DNA from: Rhizophagus sp. LPA8_4_AMF
Taxonomy: Eukaryota > Glomeromycota > Glomeromycetes > Glomerales > Glomeraceae
Length of the DNA stretch: 25,054 nt
Direction of reading: 5' to 3'
Assembly (NCBI GenBank): GCA_021464525.1
Contig: JADRCO010000882.1
Location: 1-25,054 of the forward strand
The translations under genes and the position numbers were made by a program. A model generated the notes under the pieces. The model did not search any database. It saw nothing but the letters and a program-made list of their open reading frames with translations, and was not told the origin of the DNA. Positions 1-9,129 of this stretch are shown piece after piece. Numbering within the stretch: position 1 is the first letter of the stretch; every line of letters starts with the position of its first letter.

Positions 1-351
1 GACTAGAAACAGAATAGCACATGGTTTATATTTTTAGAAATTTGTATTATGAAGCATTTTTTTTTAAATCTTTTCCCATTTCGGAATCAATTATCGTGTT
101 GTTAAACTACAGAATTTTGTTTAACCTAGTGAATATTTACTGTTGACATTTAGCTGATCCATTTTTCCGATCCATTTTTCGGCCGAATTCTCCGTTAACT
201 TTAGCAAGATTTATGTTATCCCAATTTTTTGTATCCTTATGTCACCAGGGGTGTTTAAGTATACTTCCAATAATTTGCTTTTTTTTATTCTTTCCGATTC
301 TCCTCACGTGCATAATAGTTAACTCTCCTGCTTGAGATTAAATTGAGATTC

Positions 352-452
<101 letters not shown>

Positions 453-562
453 CTTTAAAAACTTACTTCCCTTTTCCTTTGAACTTTTTGCTTTATATTC
501 TATAAATTCCTTTGAAAAATTTTCTCGTCTTTTTTTACTTTGGTGAAAGTTCCTTTTTACTT

Positions 563-570
563 TATAAATA
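563..570 (+). promoter_or_regulatory. TATA-like box of SET2
   Basis: The motif TATAAATA lies 51-58 bases before the SET2 ATG. The F-box gene in this window has a similar motif at nearly the same distance, which supports a real core promoter element. Confidence 0.5.
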
Positions 571-620
571 ATACTTTACATACTTTACATATTTTTATCC
601 TCTCTCCTTAATATAACAAA

Positions 621-3600
621 ATGGTCAAATTATATAATGACTATCCATCTTGCGACGATAAAGCAAAAAGACTATTCGAAGAAATTAAAGAAAACATTTA
701 CAAAGGAAATGTTGGTCTTGTTGGAAAACAGGATACGGATTATAGATGTTGTTGCAAGTATGAACAAGGTAAAGTTTTATATTTCTATTCAGGGAAAATG
801 GTGATAGAGATATGTATATTATAAGATGAATTGATTATAATTATTCTTTCATCTCATGTGATATTTATGTATACCGATTCATATTTTAATTCTTTTAATT
901 CTTTTAATTCTCATGTATGTATTTAGGTAAAGATGCTGCAAGTCAAGCTTGTGGAGAATTTGCGGGTTGCGTCAACCGTGAGCTCTTCATGGAATGTCGT
1001 GATGGGGATTGTGCAACTGGCAAATATTGTCAAAATAGAAGGTATGATATTCTTATTAATAAGTTACATTTGAACTTGTCATTATGATATTTATTCATCA
1101 AAGAAATCGGGTCTAAAGGAATTGTGCTTATTTAACAAAAAGATTAATTTTTTAAATGTTAAAGTCTTAAGCTACAACATTTCCTGACGGATAGTTCGTT
1201 TAAGGGATGAATGGATAGACGAAATATTTTCATATTTTGTTCGTCCTCTTCATCATTTTAATTTATAATTTTTCTTTTGTGATTTTTTTTTTTTCGTTCG
1301 TCCGTATAAGTTTTGTTTTCAATTTATCTTATTTTTTCAAGATCCTCATTTCATGAAATATTTCTCATTCACATAGATTTCAAAGAGCTGAAAATGCAAA
1401 AATTGATGTGATCCATTTTGCACTCAAAGGCTACGGTCTAAGAGCAATGGAACCATTACGGCCGTAAGCATCTTTAATCGTATCAATTACTCTTGATTCA
1501 TATTTTATTGCAATTGTTCTAACTTATTCTGATTTGTTTTGTTCGTTTTTATTTAGTAATCAATTTATTATGGAGTACGTTGGAGAAGTGATTAAGAATA
1601 GTGCGTTCTTTAAGCGCATGATAACTTATAACAAGCAAGGATTGAAACATTTCTATTTTATGTCCTTACAGGCTGGTGAAGTATGTACATGTATATCAAG
1701 TCATCATCATCAATTTATTGTGTCTCATTTTACATTTCTTTCTTAGATAATCGACGCAACAAAGTACGGATGTATAGCAAGATTTATGAATCACTCGTGC
1801 AATCCTAACTGCTACATTCAAAAATGGATGATTGGTGATCGATACCGTATAGGTATTTTTGCATTACGAAACGTCAGAGAAAATGAGGAGTTAACCTTTG
1901 ATTATAATGCTGACCGTTATGGGTAAGTCATATTTTTCGCACATGTATATCCTTTTTATTTCTTGTCAACTAATATAAATATATTCTCATTGGATATTAC
2001 TAGTTCTCAAGCTCAGAAATGTCATTGTGGGGAAACAAATTGTCGTGGTGTCATTGGTGGTACTAAAGAAACTAATCTTGATATCAAAGACGAGGCCGAA
2101 ATTGAAGCCGAGTTAACAGAACCCATTCGAAGTGTTGATGAGGTCAAACAATTTATTAATTTGATGTACAAATCCCTTGAACAACCAAGCATGGTGCGAC
2201 CGATTTTATATAGACTAAAAGTAGGTGTTTTCACGAATTGTTTTTATTTTTTATTTTTTAATTTTATTCAATAATATATATTTTAACTTTCATTTTTTTT
2301 AAAAGTTAACAGAAGATGTCGCTATTCTAAGGATGTTTATGAAACTTTTCGGAGGAATTATGCTTAAATCCTACCTTTACGAATTCAGAAATGACGATGA
2401 AATTGTCTTCAAGGTAAATTTTTATTCTTTGATAATTCACCTGTTCGTCAATGTCCTATTTATTGACTTCTTTCATTATTTATCCTTTACATTTATAGAC
2501 ATTAAACATTGCAGATAAGATACCTTTCAAGTATAGAGATAGACGTGTTGAAACTTCACATCTTAAAGAATGGGTTACAAAATTTGAAAGCCGTAATGAT
2601 CGCATTGGTGCGAAAGCAAGAGATTTAATTGATAAATGGGATAAGCTTCCTTCGTGTGGCCCTGAATTGAATGAATTGCAAAAACAAGATGTTAATCATA
2701 CCTTGGTAAGTATTTTTCAATAGCTTTGATTTGACAATAGTTTAATATGAATGTAATTTTTTTTTTTTTCAAAAAAAAAAAAAAATTTAGGATCTGGCTG
2801 ATGATGATGAGGTTCAGATGGAAACACCTTTTGTAAAAACAAATAGAGATAGAGAAAGTTTCAATCAAAATAAAGATGATCTTAAAGGAAAGCCAATTGA
2901 ACGTAACAATTTGGGCCACACAAATTTTACAAATAATTCAGGACTTACAAATAATTCAAGCGATAAAGGCAAGACTCCTCAAGACCTCAATCCCAATCGA
3001 TACGAGTCAAGTCATGACTTTTACAATCGTTACATGGATAGCAATGCAATATTCCAATCTATATCTCAATTTGAATATTGGTGCAAAAAATTAAGCTGTA
3101 AAGTTCCCTCTCCAGATTATTATGACGGTATTGTGAAAATGAGACCCGATAATCCATATGGTTGCACGTACGCTCCTCGTCCGATTTTTAATATGAATTA
3201 CGTTAGCAATTCTCGTTCTCGATTAGGCGGTATTAATAACAGACGCTTTGGAAAATCAAGGAATCATTCTATGGCCACAAAGACTACATCTACAGAAGAA
3301 CAAAAGGATCAGCCACAGCAATCGCCACAAGAACAATTGGAGCCACTTGCGCCCAATTGGTATGAAACTAAAGATGAATATGGACAAGTTTACTACTACA
3401 ATAAGTACACATTACAAGCTTCCTGGGAGCGACCGGTTGTGAAGGATGATGTCAAGAGTTACGATGGATTTAGCCAAGCCGCTCTGCAGGCTATAATTGA
3501 ACGTGCCGAGGCAATGGCACGCGAAGCAGAAAAACAGAGAGAGCGAGCTGCAAGAGAGAAGGCTGAGGCTGAGGAGAAGGCAGCACTTGAAGCTGCACAT

Positions 3601-4126
3601 GGAGTACCATTGAACACTCCAATGACCGAAAAAGAATTCAAAATGGCGGTAATTAGTCATTTATTTGATAGTAATATTTTATATCCGATATGTTTTATAT
3701 ATATATATATATATATGACTAATTTTTACTTCTTTGATCATCCTAGATTTATAAGTTAGTGATTAATTATTGTAGTAGATTCAAGGGTCATTTCAATGAA
3801 GTGGATTTCAAAGGGTTCAGTCGAGAAGTAAGTAAATGAAGAAAATATATATTAAATCTTCATAATATTTTATTAATTGTATTCATTCGTATGATAATAA
3901 TAATTTATAGATTGGAAAATCAATTCAAAAGAAAGAACTACGTCGTGATAAATGGGCTAGTGCATCTGCTTATATGGTAACAGAAAATATGAGAGCGCAC
4001 ATAAAGGAGAGCGTCATCGACTACATGCAAAAGGCTGTATCTCTAACAGAGAAAAGGGCTGAGGAAAAGAAAAGAAAACGTGATGAAGATGACGGACCAG
4101 TTGCTCAAAAGAGTCCTAAGGCTTAA
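621..4126 (+). CDS. SET2: Histone H3 lysine-36 methyltransferase SET2
   Basis: Exons 621-768, 927-1041, 1377-1463, 1557-1680, 1747-1922, 2004-2220, 2306-2413, 2499-2705, 2791-3648, 3747-3827 and 3911-4126 join in frame to 778 residues (yeast Set2 is about 730). All introns are GT..AG. Domain order is that of SET2: a Cys-rich AWS region (about 41-88); the SET domain (about 95-212) with [11 protein letters not shown] at 170-180 and FDYN at 209-212 for cofactor and catalysis; post-SET cysteines (about 219-235, CHCGETNC); a helical middle region (about 250-385) matching the autoinhibitory part of the family; a WW domain (580-609, tryptophans W584 and W606); and a C-terminal SRI domain (about 672-740). 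In the family, SRI binds the phosphorylated RNA polymerase II tail, so H3K36 methylation follows elongation in the nucleus. A basic KKRKRDEDD tail could be a nuclear signal. The start was chosen as the first ATG after the TATA-like box and the only one that keeps AWS complete. Exon borders are by eye; the splice of exon 1 is the least certain. Confidence 0.96.
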
Positions 4127-4264
4127 TTCCTTCTTTTTTTTTAAGAAAAAACAATCAAAAAAAAAAATAAGCAAAAAATTTTTTTAAAACAACCAACAGG
4201 ATGGATTGGTCGGGTGAACAACCCATGGCAACAAAAAAAAATTTATTAAAGAAAAATTAGGAAG

Positions 4265-4392
4265 GAAAACCTTATAACCCGCGTGCAGGAAGAACCTCCT
4301 CTTGTACGTGTACCTGAGCGATTTAGCTGTCACCTCAACACGGTGCGCAGGATGGTATTGATAACCTAGGTCCTGGCGAAGAACAGCTAAAT
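4265..4392. other. GC-rich segment with nested inverted repeats in the SET2 3' region
   Basis: This stretch is clearly richer in G and C than its surroundings and lies between the SET2 stop and its likely poly(A) signal. A perfect 10-bp inverted repeat, atttagctgt (4321-4330) and acagctaaat (4383-4392), encloses two smaller possible hairpins: cacc/ggtg just inside, then cagga/tcctg. Upstream, cagg/cctg could form another stem. It could be a structured 3' UTR element, a small RNA gene or a fragment of a lost exon. I could not match it to tRNA, snRNA, snoRNA, RNase P or SRP RNA. Confidence 0.4.
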
Positions 4393-4557
4393 TTTAATGA
4401 AGATTTATTTAACTAATCACAAAAGTAAGTTACAAAGTAAGTTTGTAAATATTGTAAATGTTTTAAATGTTTTGCTATATATATAGTATTAGAATTTACC
4501 TTTAGTGAAAAAAGCTTAATCACTTAATGATTGTTATATGAAAATTGTAATATGTTT

Positions 4558-4563
4558 AATAAA
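4558..4563 (+). terminator. Poly(A) signal of SET2 (AATAAA)
   Basis: Canonical AATAAA followed by a T-rich stretch, 432 bases after the SET2 stop. It is the best polyadenylation signal before the next gene, and it would place the GC-rich segment at 4265-4392 inside the SET2 3' UTR. Confidence 0.5.
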
Positions 4564-4580
4564 AGTCTTTCTCAAATTTA

Positions 4581-5479
4581 TTAGAGTTCATTATAATGTA
4601 CATTAAAAAAAACATCATAGGAACTTTAATTACGCGTAAAATTATTAAAAAAAAATTCAATAAAACATGCCAACCTTGCATCATGATATACTGTAAAGCA
4701 TTAAGCTAAACATAGATACCGAACTCAAAAATCATTTATCACATGTATATTTTAATTATTTATTATTTATTATTTTATTATTTATTTTATTTTATTTTTA
4801 ATTCGAAAAAAAAAAAAAATAAATACAACTATGAATAATAAATATATATCCTTTATTATGCTATAGGAAAAATTGGATGAAACTCGAATGTTGGAAAGTT
4901 CGAATTTAAAATCATTGGTGTAAGCTGGATTTTATAGGTAAGTAATATAATTTTATATTTTAATAAATCTTTTTCGATAAACATGATAGTGATCTGCGAT
5001 TCTTCACCTGATTCCGCTTTAATTTTTTATTCTCCAAAGATTTTTAAAAAGCGGATTACTTTTACTTAAATTAGCATATACATTATATAAATATTGTATG
5101 AAGATCATGGAAGTTTATATATATGGGTTTATGAGTTAAGCAGTCGGTTTAACCAGTCCGCTGAACTAAAGAGAATATGTTGAAATAATCAGATATGGCT
5201 AATTATAATAGATTTGGTAGAATATTTCAAAAATATACAATATAATGAATATAATGATTCTTTTGCATCTTTTAAATTTTATGTTGATAGATGTCATCAA
5301 ATCTTTATCCTATTTTTTTTTTTTTTTTATTAGGAATGAAAGTTATTGTTTGTCGATGTATACAAACTGTTGATCCAAACATCAGCTGACTGTTTTTTTT
5401 AAACTAAAAAAAGAAATGGTTTTTTTTTTATTTTCTTTTATCCCCTTTTTCCTTTTTTCTTTTTCTTTTTAAAGAAAAA
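4581..5479 (+). promoter_or_regulatory. SET2-PPR intergenic region with a possible 5' UTR intron
   Basis: No full gene is visible. A splice-like arrangement exists: an acceptor-like ctatag ends at 4866, a strong donor GTAAGT starts at 4938, and a T-rich tract with acceptor attag ends at 5333. This could be a spliced leader of the downstream PPR gene (intron of about 396 nt). A 17-codon upstream frame (5336-5389) follows the acceptor. A pyrimidine-rich stretch (about 5408-5470) precedes the PPR start codon. The splicing is inference from motifs only. Confidence 0.35.
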
Positions 5480-6655
5480 ATGACAATAACTAATGCAAAA
5501 AAATCTTTAAATTTCCTTTTACCTCGAACGATTGAATTTTTATTCGTTCGATTTAAATTGAAAGAAAAATTTTTTACATCAAAATTTTCCACCAATAATA
5601 TAAAATTTGATCAAACTAAGGAAGAAAAGGAACTTTACCTTAGATTAACAGAAGCATTTCGTGAAAAATTAAAAACAAATAATAAGAATAAACCTGAATA
5701 TTTTTATGATAATATAATTAAAAATTCAATTTTATTAACATCAAATATTATAATTAAAAAATCAAATAATCCAATTAATGAAATATTTAAAATTAATGAT
5801 ATAAAAGAATTATTATTAAATATTAATTTAGCTAAAAAACATGGAAATTTTATTAAATTAAAAGAATTATATCAAGATTTTAAAAAATTAGATATTTCAA
5901 ATGAATTAGTTTATAAACAATTCATATTTTGTTTTATTAAAAATGATATTGAATTATCAAAAAAAATTTATGAAGATATGCGTAATAATGGTATTATACC
6001 TTCAACTTCTTGTTTAACAGCACTTATTAAAGAAACTATGGGTACAATTAAATCTGATTATTATATAAAAGAAATTAAAGATTTAGGATTAAAATTTACT
6101 ACAAAAAATCATTTTAATATATTATTAAATTATTATATTTCAAAAAAAGATATTCAAGGAGCTCAATCTTTATGGAAAGAAATGAAAGAAATGTTTAGAT
6201 TAAAAATTATAGATTTTAAACCAAATAAGATGACTTATATAAATTATGTTAAATTCCTTTGTGAAAATGATAAATTAGATGAAGTTATTGAATTACTTTA
6301 TATAATGGAAAATGAAGGAATTCAACCTATTCAAAGAGAATTTGTAATTTCTGTTATTCATCCTTTAGCAATTAATGATTATCCTCAATTAGCTTGGAAA
6401 TTACTTTCTCCATATTTAAATACGGAATTTGGTTTATCAAAAATTTATTCAAATGATTTCACTTTAATTATGGAAGCATTTATGAGAATTAATGATTTTA
6501 ATTCTATAAGAAAAGTTTTTATTAAAATGAAATTATCTGGTATAAATCCTGATTATAAAGCTGAAAAAATTCTAGAAAAAATTAAGGATCAATTTATTGA
6601 AGAAAAAGAAAAATCATGCGAATATGATTTAATTCCTGTATTAAAAACTATTTAA
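5480..6655 (+). CDS. Pentatricopeptide repeat (PPR) protein, probably mitochondrial
   Basis: Single-exon frame of 391 residues. The C-terminal two thirds is built of helical-pair units of about 35 residues. The clearest are at 141-175 (ending NNGIIPS), 208-249 (a longer unit), 250-284 (ending ENEGIQP) and 323-357 (ending KLSGINPD); the unit ends carry the Pro/Asp-type turn usual for PPRs. The first 45 residues are rich in Phe, Lys, Arg and Ser with almost no acidic residues, as in a mitochondrial targeting peptide. The family binds organellar RNA and acts in its processing, stability or translation; the target here cannot be told. No catalytic domain is visible. The chosen ATG is the first in frame, right after a pyrimidine-rich leader, and keeps the targeting peptide. 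Codon use is extremely AT-rich. An AATAAA at 6772-6777 is a likely poly(A) signal. The PPR family call is firm; orthology to a named yeast factor is not supported. Confidence 0.85.
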   Translation: MTITNAKKSLNFLLPRTIEFLFVRFKLKEKFFTSKFSTNNIKFDQTKEEKELYLRLTEAFREKLKTNNKNKPEYFYDNIIKNSILLTSNIIIKKSNNPINEIFKINDIKELLLNINLAKKHGNFIKLKELYQDFKKLDISNELVYKQFIFCFIKNDIELSKKIYEDMRNNGIIPSTSCLTALIKETMGTIKSDYYIKEIKDLGLKFTTKNHFNILLNYYISKKDIQGAQSLWKEMKEMFRLKIIDFKPNKMTYINYVKFLCENDKLDEVIELLYIMENEGIQPIQREFVISVIHPLAINDYPQLAWKLLSPYLNTEFGLSKIYSNDFTLIMEAFMRINDFNSIRKVFIKMKLSGINPDYKAEKILEKIKDQFIEEKEKSCEYDLIPVLKTI

Positions 6656-6970
6656 TTTCTCTCCGAGCTTATAAAGATTGTAACACTAAATTATAAATAT
6701 TATAAATATTATAAATGTAACATTAGTCACGTCATTAAGGATCTCGTGCATGATAAAATTGTTTGTTCTATAATAAACTGTAAAAATATATCCTTATATA
6801 TTTTTTTGATCAACTTCAAAAGAGGGCAAAAAATAACCCTTCTTGTAAAAAAAAGTATTTTTTTTTTTTTGAAAAAATTAAAAACAAAAAAAAAAAAAGA
6901 GGTTTAAAGTTATAAATCGTGACTTGTGTCCTTTCGTGTCTTTTTTATTTAAGAAATACTTTTTATAACA
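6656..6970 (+). promoter_or_regulatory. PPR 3' end and F-box gene promoter
   Basis: Short head-to-tail spacer. AATAAA at 6772-6777 probably serves the PPR gene, and TATAAAT at 6911-6917 lies 54-60 bases before the F-box ATG. T and A homopolymer runs fill the middle. Nothing else is seen. Confidence 0.5.
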
Positions 6971-8509
6971 ATGTCAACTCAATCGCTCGAAAAAGCTCTT
7001 CCTACTGAGTGTATTCACGAAATAATTTCACATTTGGTTCACGACTCGAAAGCTCTTAACAACTGTATACGTACTAATCGTTTATTTGCGCGACTTTCTG
7101 CTACACTTCTTTACAAAAATCCTTGGAAATATTTTCTTATTGAAGAGGAAGAAAGTGAACTTGTCAAAAGAGAAATTAACCCAAAAGGAGCTTTATTAAT
7201 TAGAACATATTTAAGTTGTTTGGAAAATGATTTTTCTTTGGAATTCCCCTCTTTAAGAGAAAATTTTATATTAATTCAATCTAGGGCATCACTTGACTAT
7301 ATTTCTTTTACACGTCATATTAGTGTACCTACAATGTATCGATTTCTTGAAGCTATGATTACATCTACATCTACAAATGCTGATAAACCTCGTATCATTC
7401 AAGAAGCTTTTTTGGCTTTATCAAAGGCATTTAATGATCGTTGTATCTCTATTGATTCTTTAGAAACTTGTCTGCAAACTACGTCTGATATCTTTTCTCC
7501 AATTATTCAAAAGTTTCCTAATATTGCTCATTTAGATCTTTTACAATATGAAAATACTGATGATGACTTGAGATTTATCACTAAAAGTTGTAAAAGACTT
7601 CGCGTTTTTAAATTTTCTGTACGTAATTGTAATCCAGCACTTTTATCAACCCTTGTAGAAACACAAAAAGGTTATCTTGATGAACTTTGTATTAGGATTA
7701 CTGCTTCTCCAAAACAATTATTAGCAGGATTATCACCTTCTGCTATCTCTAAAATTACTGATCTTCGAATTAATGGTCTTCATATTGATCATGCATTGGA
7801 TGGTCTTAAATTTCAAAGATTAAAATCTTTGGATCTTAGTGATTGTTATAGTGTTGAAGATAAGACTTTTAATGTAGTGGAATTTGGTATTATGTTAACT
7901 GAGATTAATCTCTCAGAGACTAAAGTATCAGAAGAAGCAATTATTTCACTTGCTACTCATTGTAAACAAAATCTCAAGAAATTGATCATGTTACCTTGTG
8001 GTGCTGCTGATTCTGTTGAACAAGGTATCAAAGCTCTAGCGACTCATTGTCCAAATCTTATTGAATTCAGATTAGATGTAATTCGTGTAGAAATTAAAGC
8101 CATCATGGATTTGATTAAATCATGTAAAGGAATGCAGATTTTAGTTCTTGGTGGGGTTGATATAAATAATGAGGATTTTTTACTAGATGAATTAATGGGA
8201 AATATTAGGTCTAATATTGGTCATTCTATAACAATGCTCGATTTACGTGAATGGGGAGTTAGTGAACAAGCTGTAATAGAGTTAGTGAGAGATTGCCATA
8301 AGTTAAGTAAATTGTTTCTTAGATATTGTCGTAATGTTAACGATAATTGTATAAAATCAATTTGTAAATATTTGGCTGGTAATCTTAAACATCTTGATGT
8401 TGCAAATTGTCCCTTGGTAACTCCCGATATTATCACAATAGCTGAAACGGAATTGGTAGATTGTCGGATAATTCACGCTTCAAGGCTTTATTGTATTGAG
8501 CATATTTGA
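6971..8509 (+). CDS. F-box / leucine-rich-repeat protein
   Basis: Single-exon frame of 512 residues. Residues about 8-50 form an F-box-like helix bundle (ALPTECIHEIISHL, then NNCIRTNRLFARLSATLLYKNPW). In the family this part binds Skp1 in an SCF ubiquitin ligase. From about residue 180 to the end there are repeating units of about 25-28 residues with patterns such as LKSLDLSDCYSVEDKTF, LTEINLSETKVSEEAI and LKHLDVANCPLVTPDII. These are the ribonuclease-inhibitor-like (Cys-containing) LRRs of Grr1/FBXL proteins, which form the curved substrate-binding surface. Length and layout fit the FBXL class. The linker 55-180 has no recognisable domain. A TATA-like motif lies 54-60 bases upstream of this first ATG, and AATAAA at 8569-8574 is a likely poly(A) signal. 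The substrate is unknown. Such genes form large families in Rhizophagus-like fungi, so orthology to one yeast gene is not claimed. Confidence 0.85.
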   Translation: MSTQSLEKALPTECIHEIISHLVHDSKALNNCIRTNRLFARLSATLLYKNPWKYFLIEEEESELVKREINPKGALLIRTYLSCLENDFSLEFPSLRENFILIQSRASLDYISFTRHISVPTMYRFLEAMITSTSTNADKPRIIQEAFLALSKAFNDRCISIDSLETCLQTTSDIFSPIIQKFPNIAHLDLLQYENTDDDLRFITKSCKRLRVFKFSVRNCNPALLSTLVETQKGYLDELCIRITASPKQLLAGLSPSAISKITDLRINGLHIDHALDGLKFQRLKSLDLSDCYSVEDKTFNVVEFGIMLTEINLSETKVSEEAIISLATHCKQNLKKLIMLPCGAADSVEQGIKALATHCPNLIEFRLDVIRVEIKAIMDLIKSCKGMQILVLGGVDINNEDFLLDELMGNIRSNIGHSITMLDLREWGVSEQAVIELVRDCHKLSKLFLRYCRNVNDNCIKSICKYLAGNLKHLDVANCPLVTPDIITIAETELVDCRIIHASRLYCIEHI

Positions 8510-9129
8510 TCTTTTCTTTTACCTTATTTGAATACCCTCCCTCCCCCCCTTTTTGGAGTATTTAAACAAATAAATTAAATAGTTCATTTTCTTTGTTCTT
8601 TTATATATTCATTTTTGTATAAATCAACATGTAATTAATGTATGTAATATTTTGTTCTAGAAAACTAATGTACATGATGGTTAATCTTTTTTCGTGTTTA
8701 TACGAAGAGTATATATAAAAGCGCGTGTAAATATATATAATAATAAATAATATGTCTATTATTTACTTTTTGATTTTTCAGTAATTAAACAGGTTTATTA
8801 TTACACGATGAAAATAAAATATTTTTTTTTTTCAAATGGTAAATGATTCTTCCAAAATGCTAATTGTAAGTAAAATTATAGTAATAGAATTTGTCTTTTT
8901 TTAATACATCATTAATACATCATCACTCGTCCTTTTTTTTTTCCTTTTGCAATATATATGTATATATAGATAAACACGTTCTTAATTTTACGCCAAATCG
9001 AGGACTAAAAATATAGTAGTAATATATGTGTATATATATAGTATTTATGGTTACAAGGTTATAAGGAAAACAGGAAATAATAGAAAATTTGCACTAATTA
9101 TATTTTAAGTTTCTTTTCGTTTTTTGTTA
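8510..9129. terminator. Convergent 3' regions of the F-box gene and NST1
   Basis: The two flanking genes end toward each other. A C/T-rich run (about 8536-8555) and AATAAA (8569-8574) follow the F-box stop; a second AATAAA-like run lies near 8742. On the minus strand an AATAAA occurs at 8799-8794 and could serve NST1. The rest is AT-rich with TATATA-type runs (about 8950-9040). No gene is visible. Confidence 0.5.

Noticed and set aside
1042-1376. Possible C/D snoRNA in SET2 intron 2
   Set aside because: A CTGA-like D box exists, but no proper RTGATGA C box at the right spacing, and no antisense match to rRNA could be made out.
4190-4395. Open minus-strand frame of about 63 codons across the GC-rich block
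   Set aside because: It has no ATG, no recognisable domain and a composition explained by the GC-rich patch; other frames there are open for similar lengths.
5132-5175. tRNA-like sequence on the minus strand (gttcagcggactggttaaac)
   Set aside because: It resembles a D arm, but the anticodon stem does not pair and there is no T-arm GGTTCGA box.
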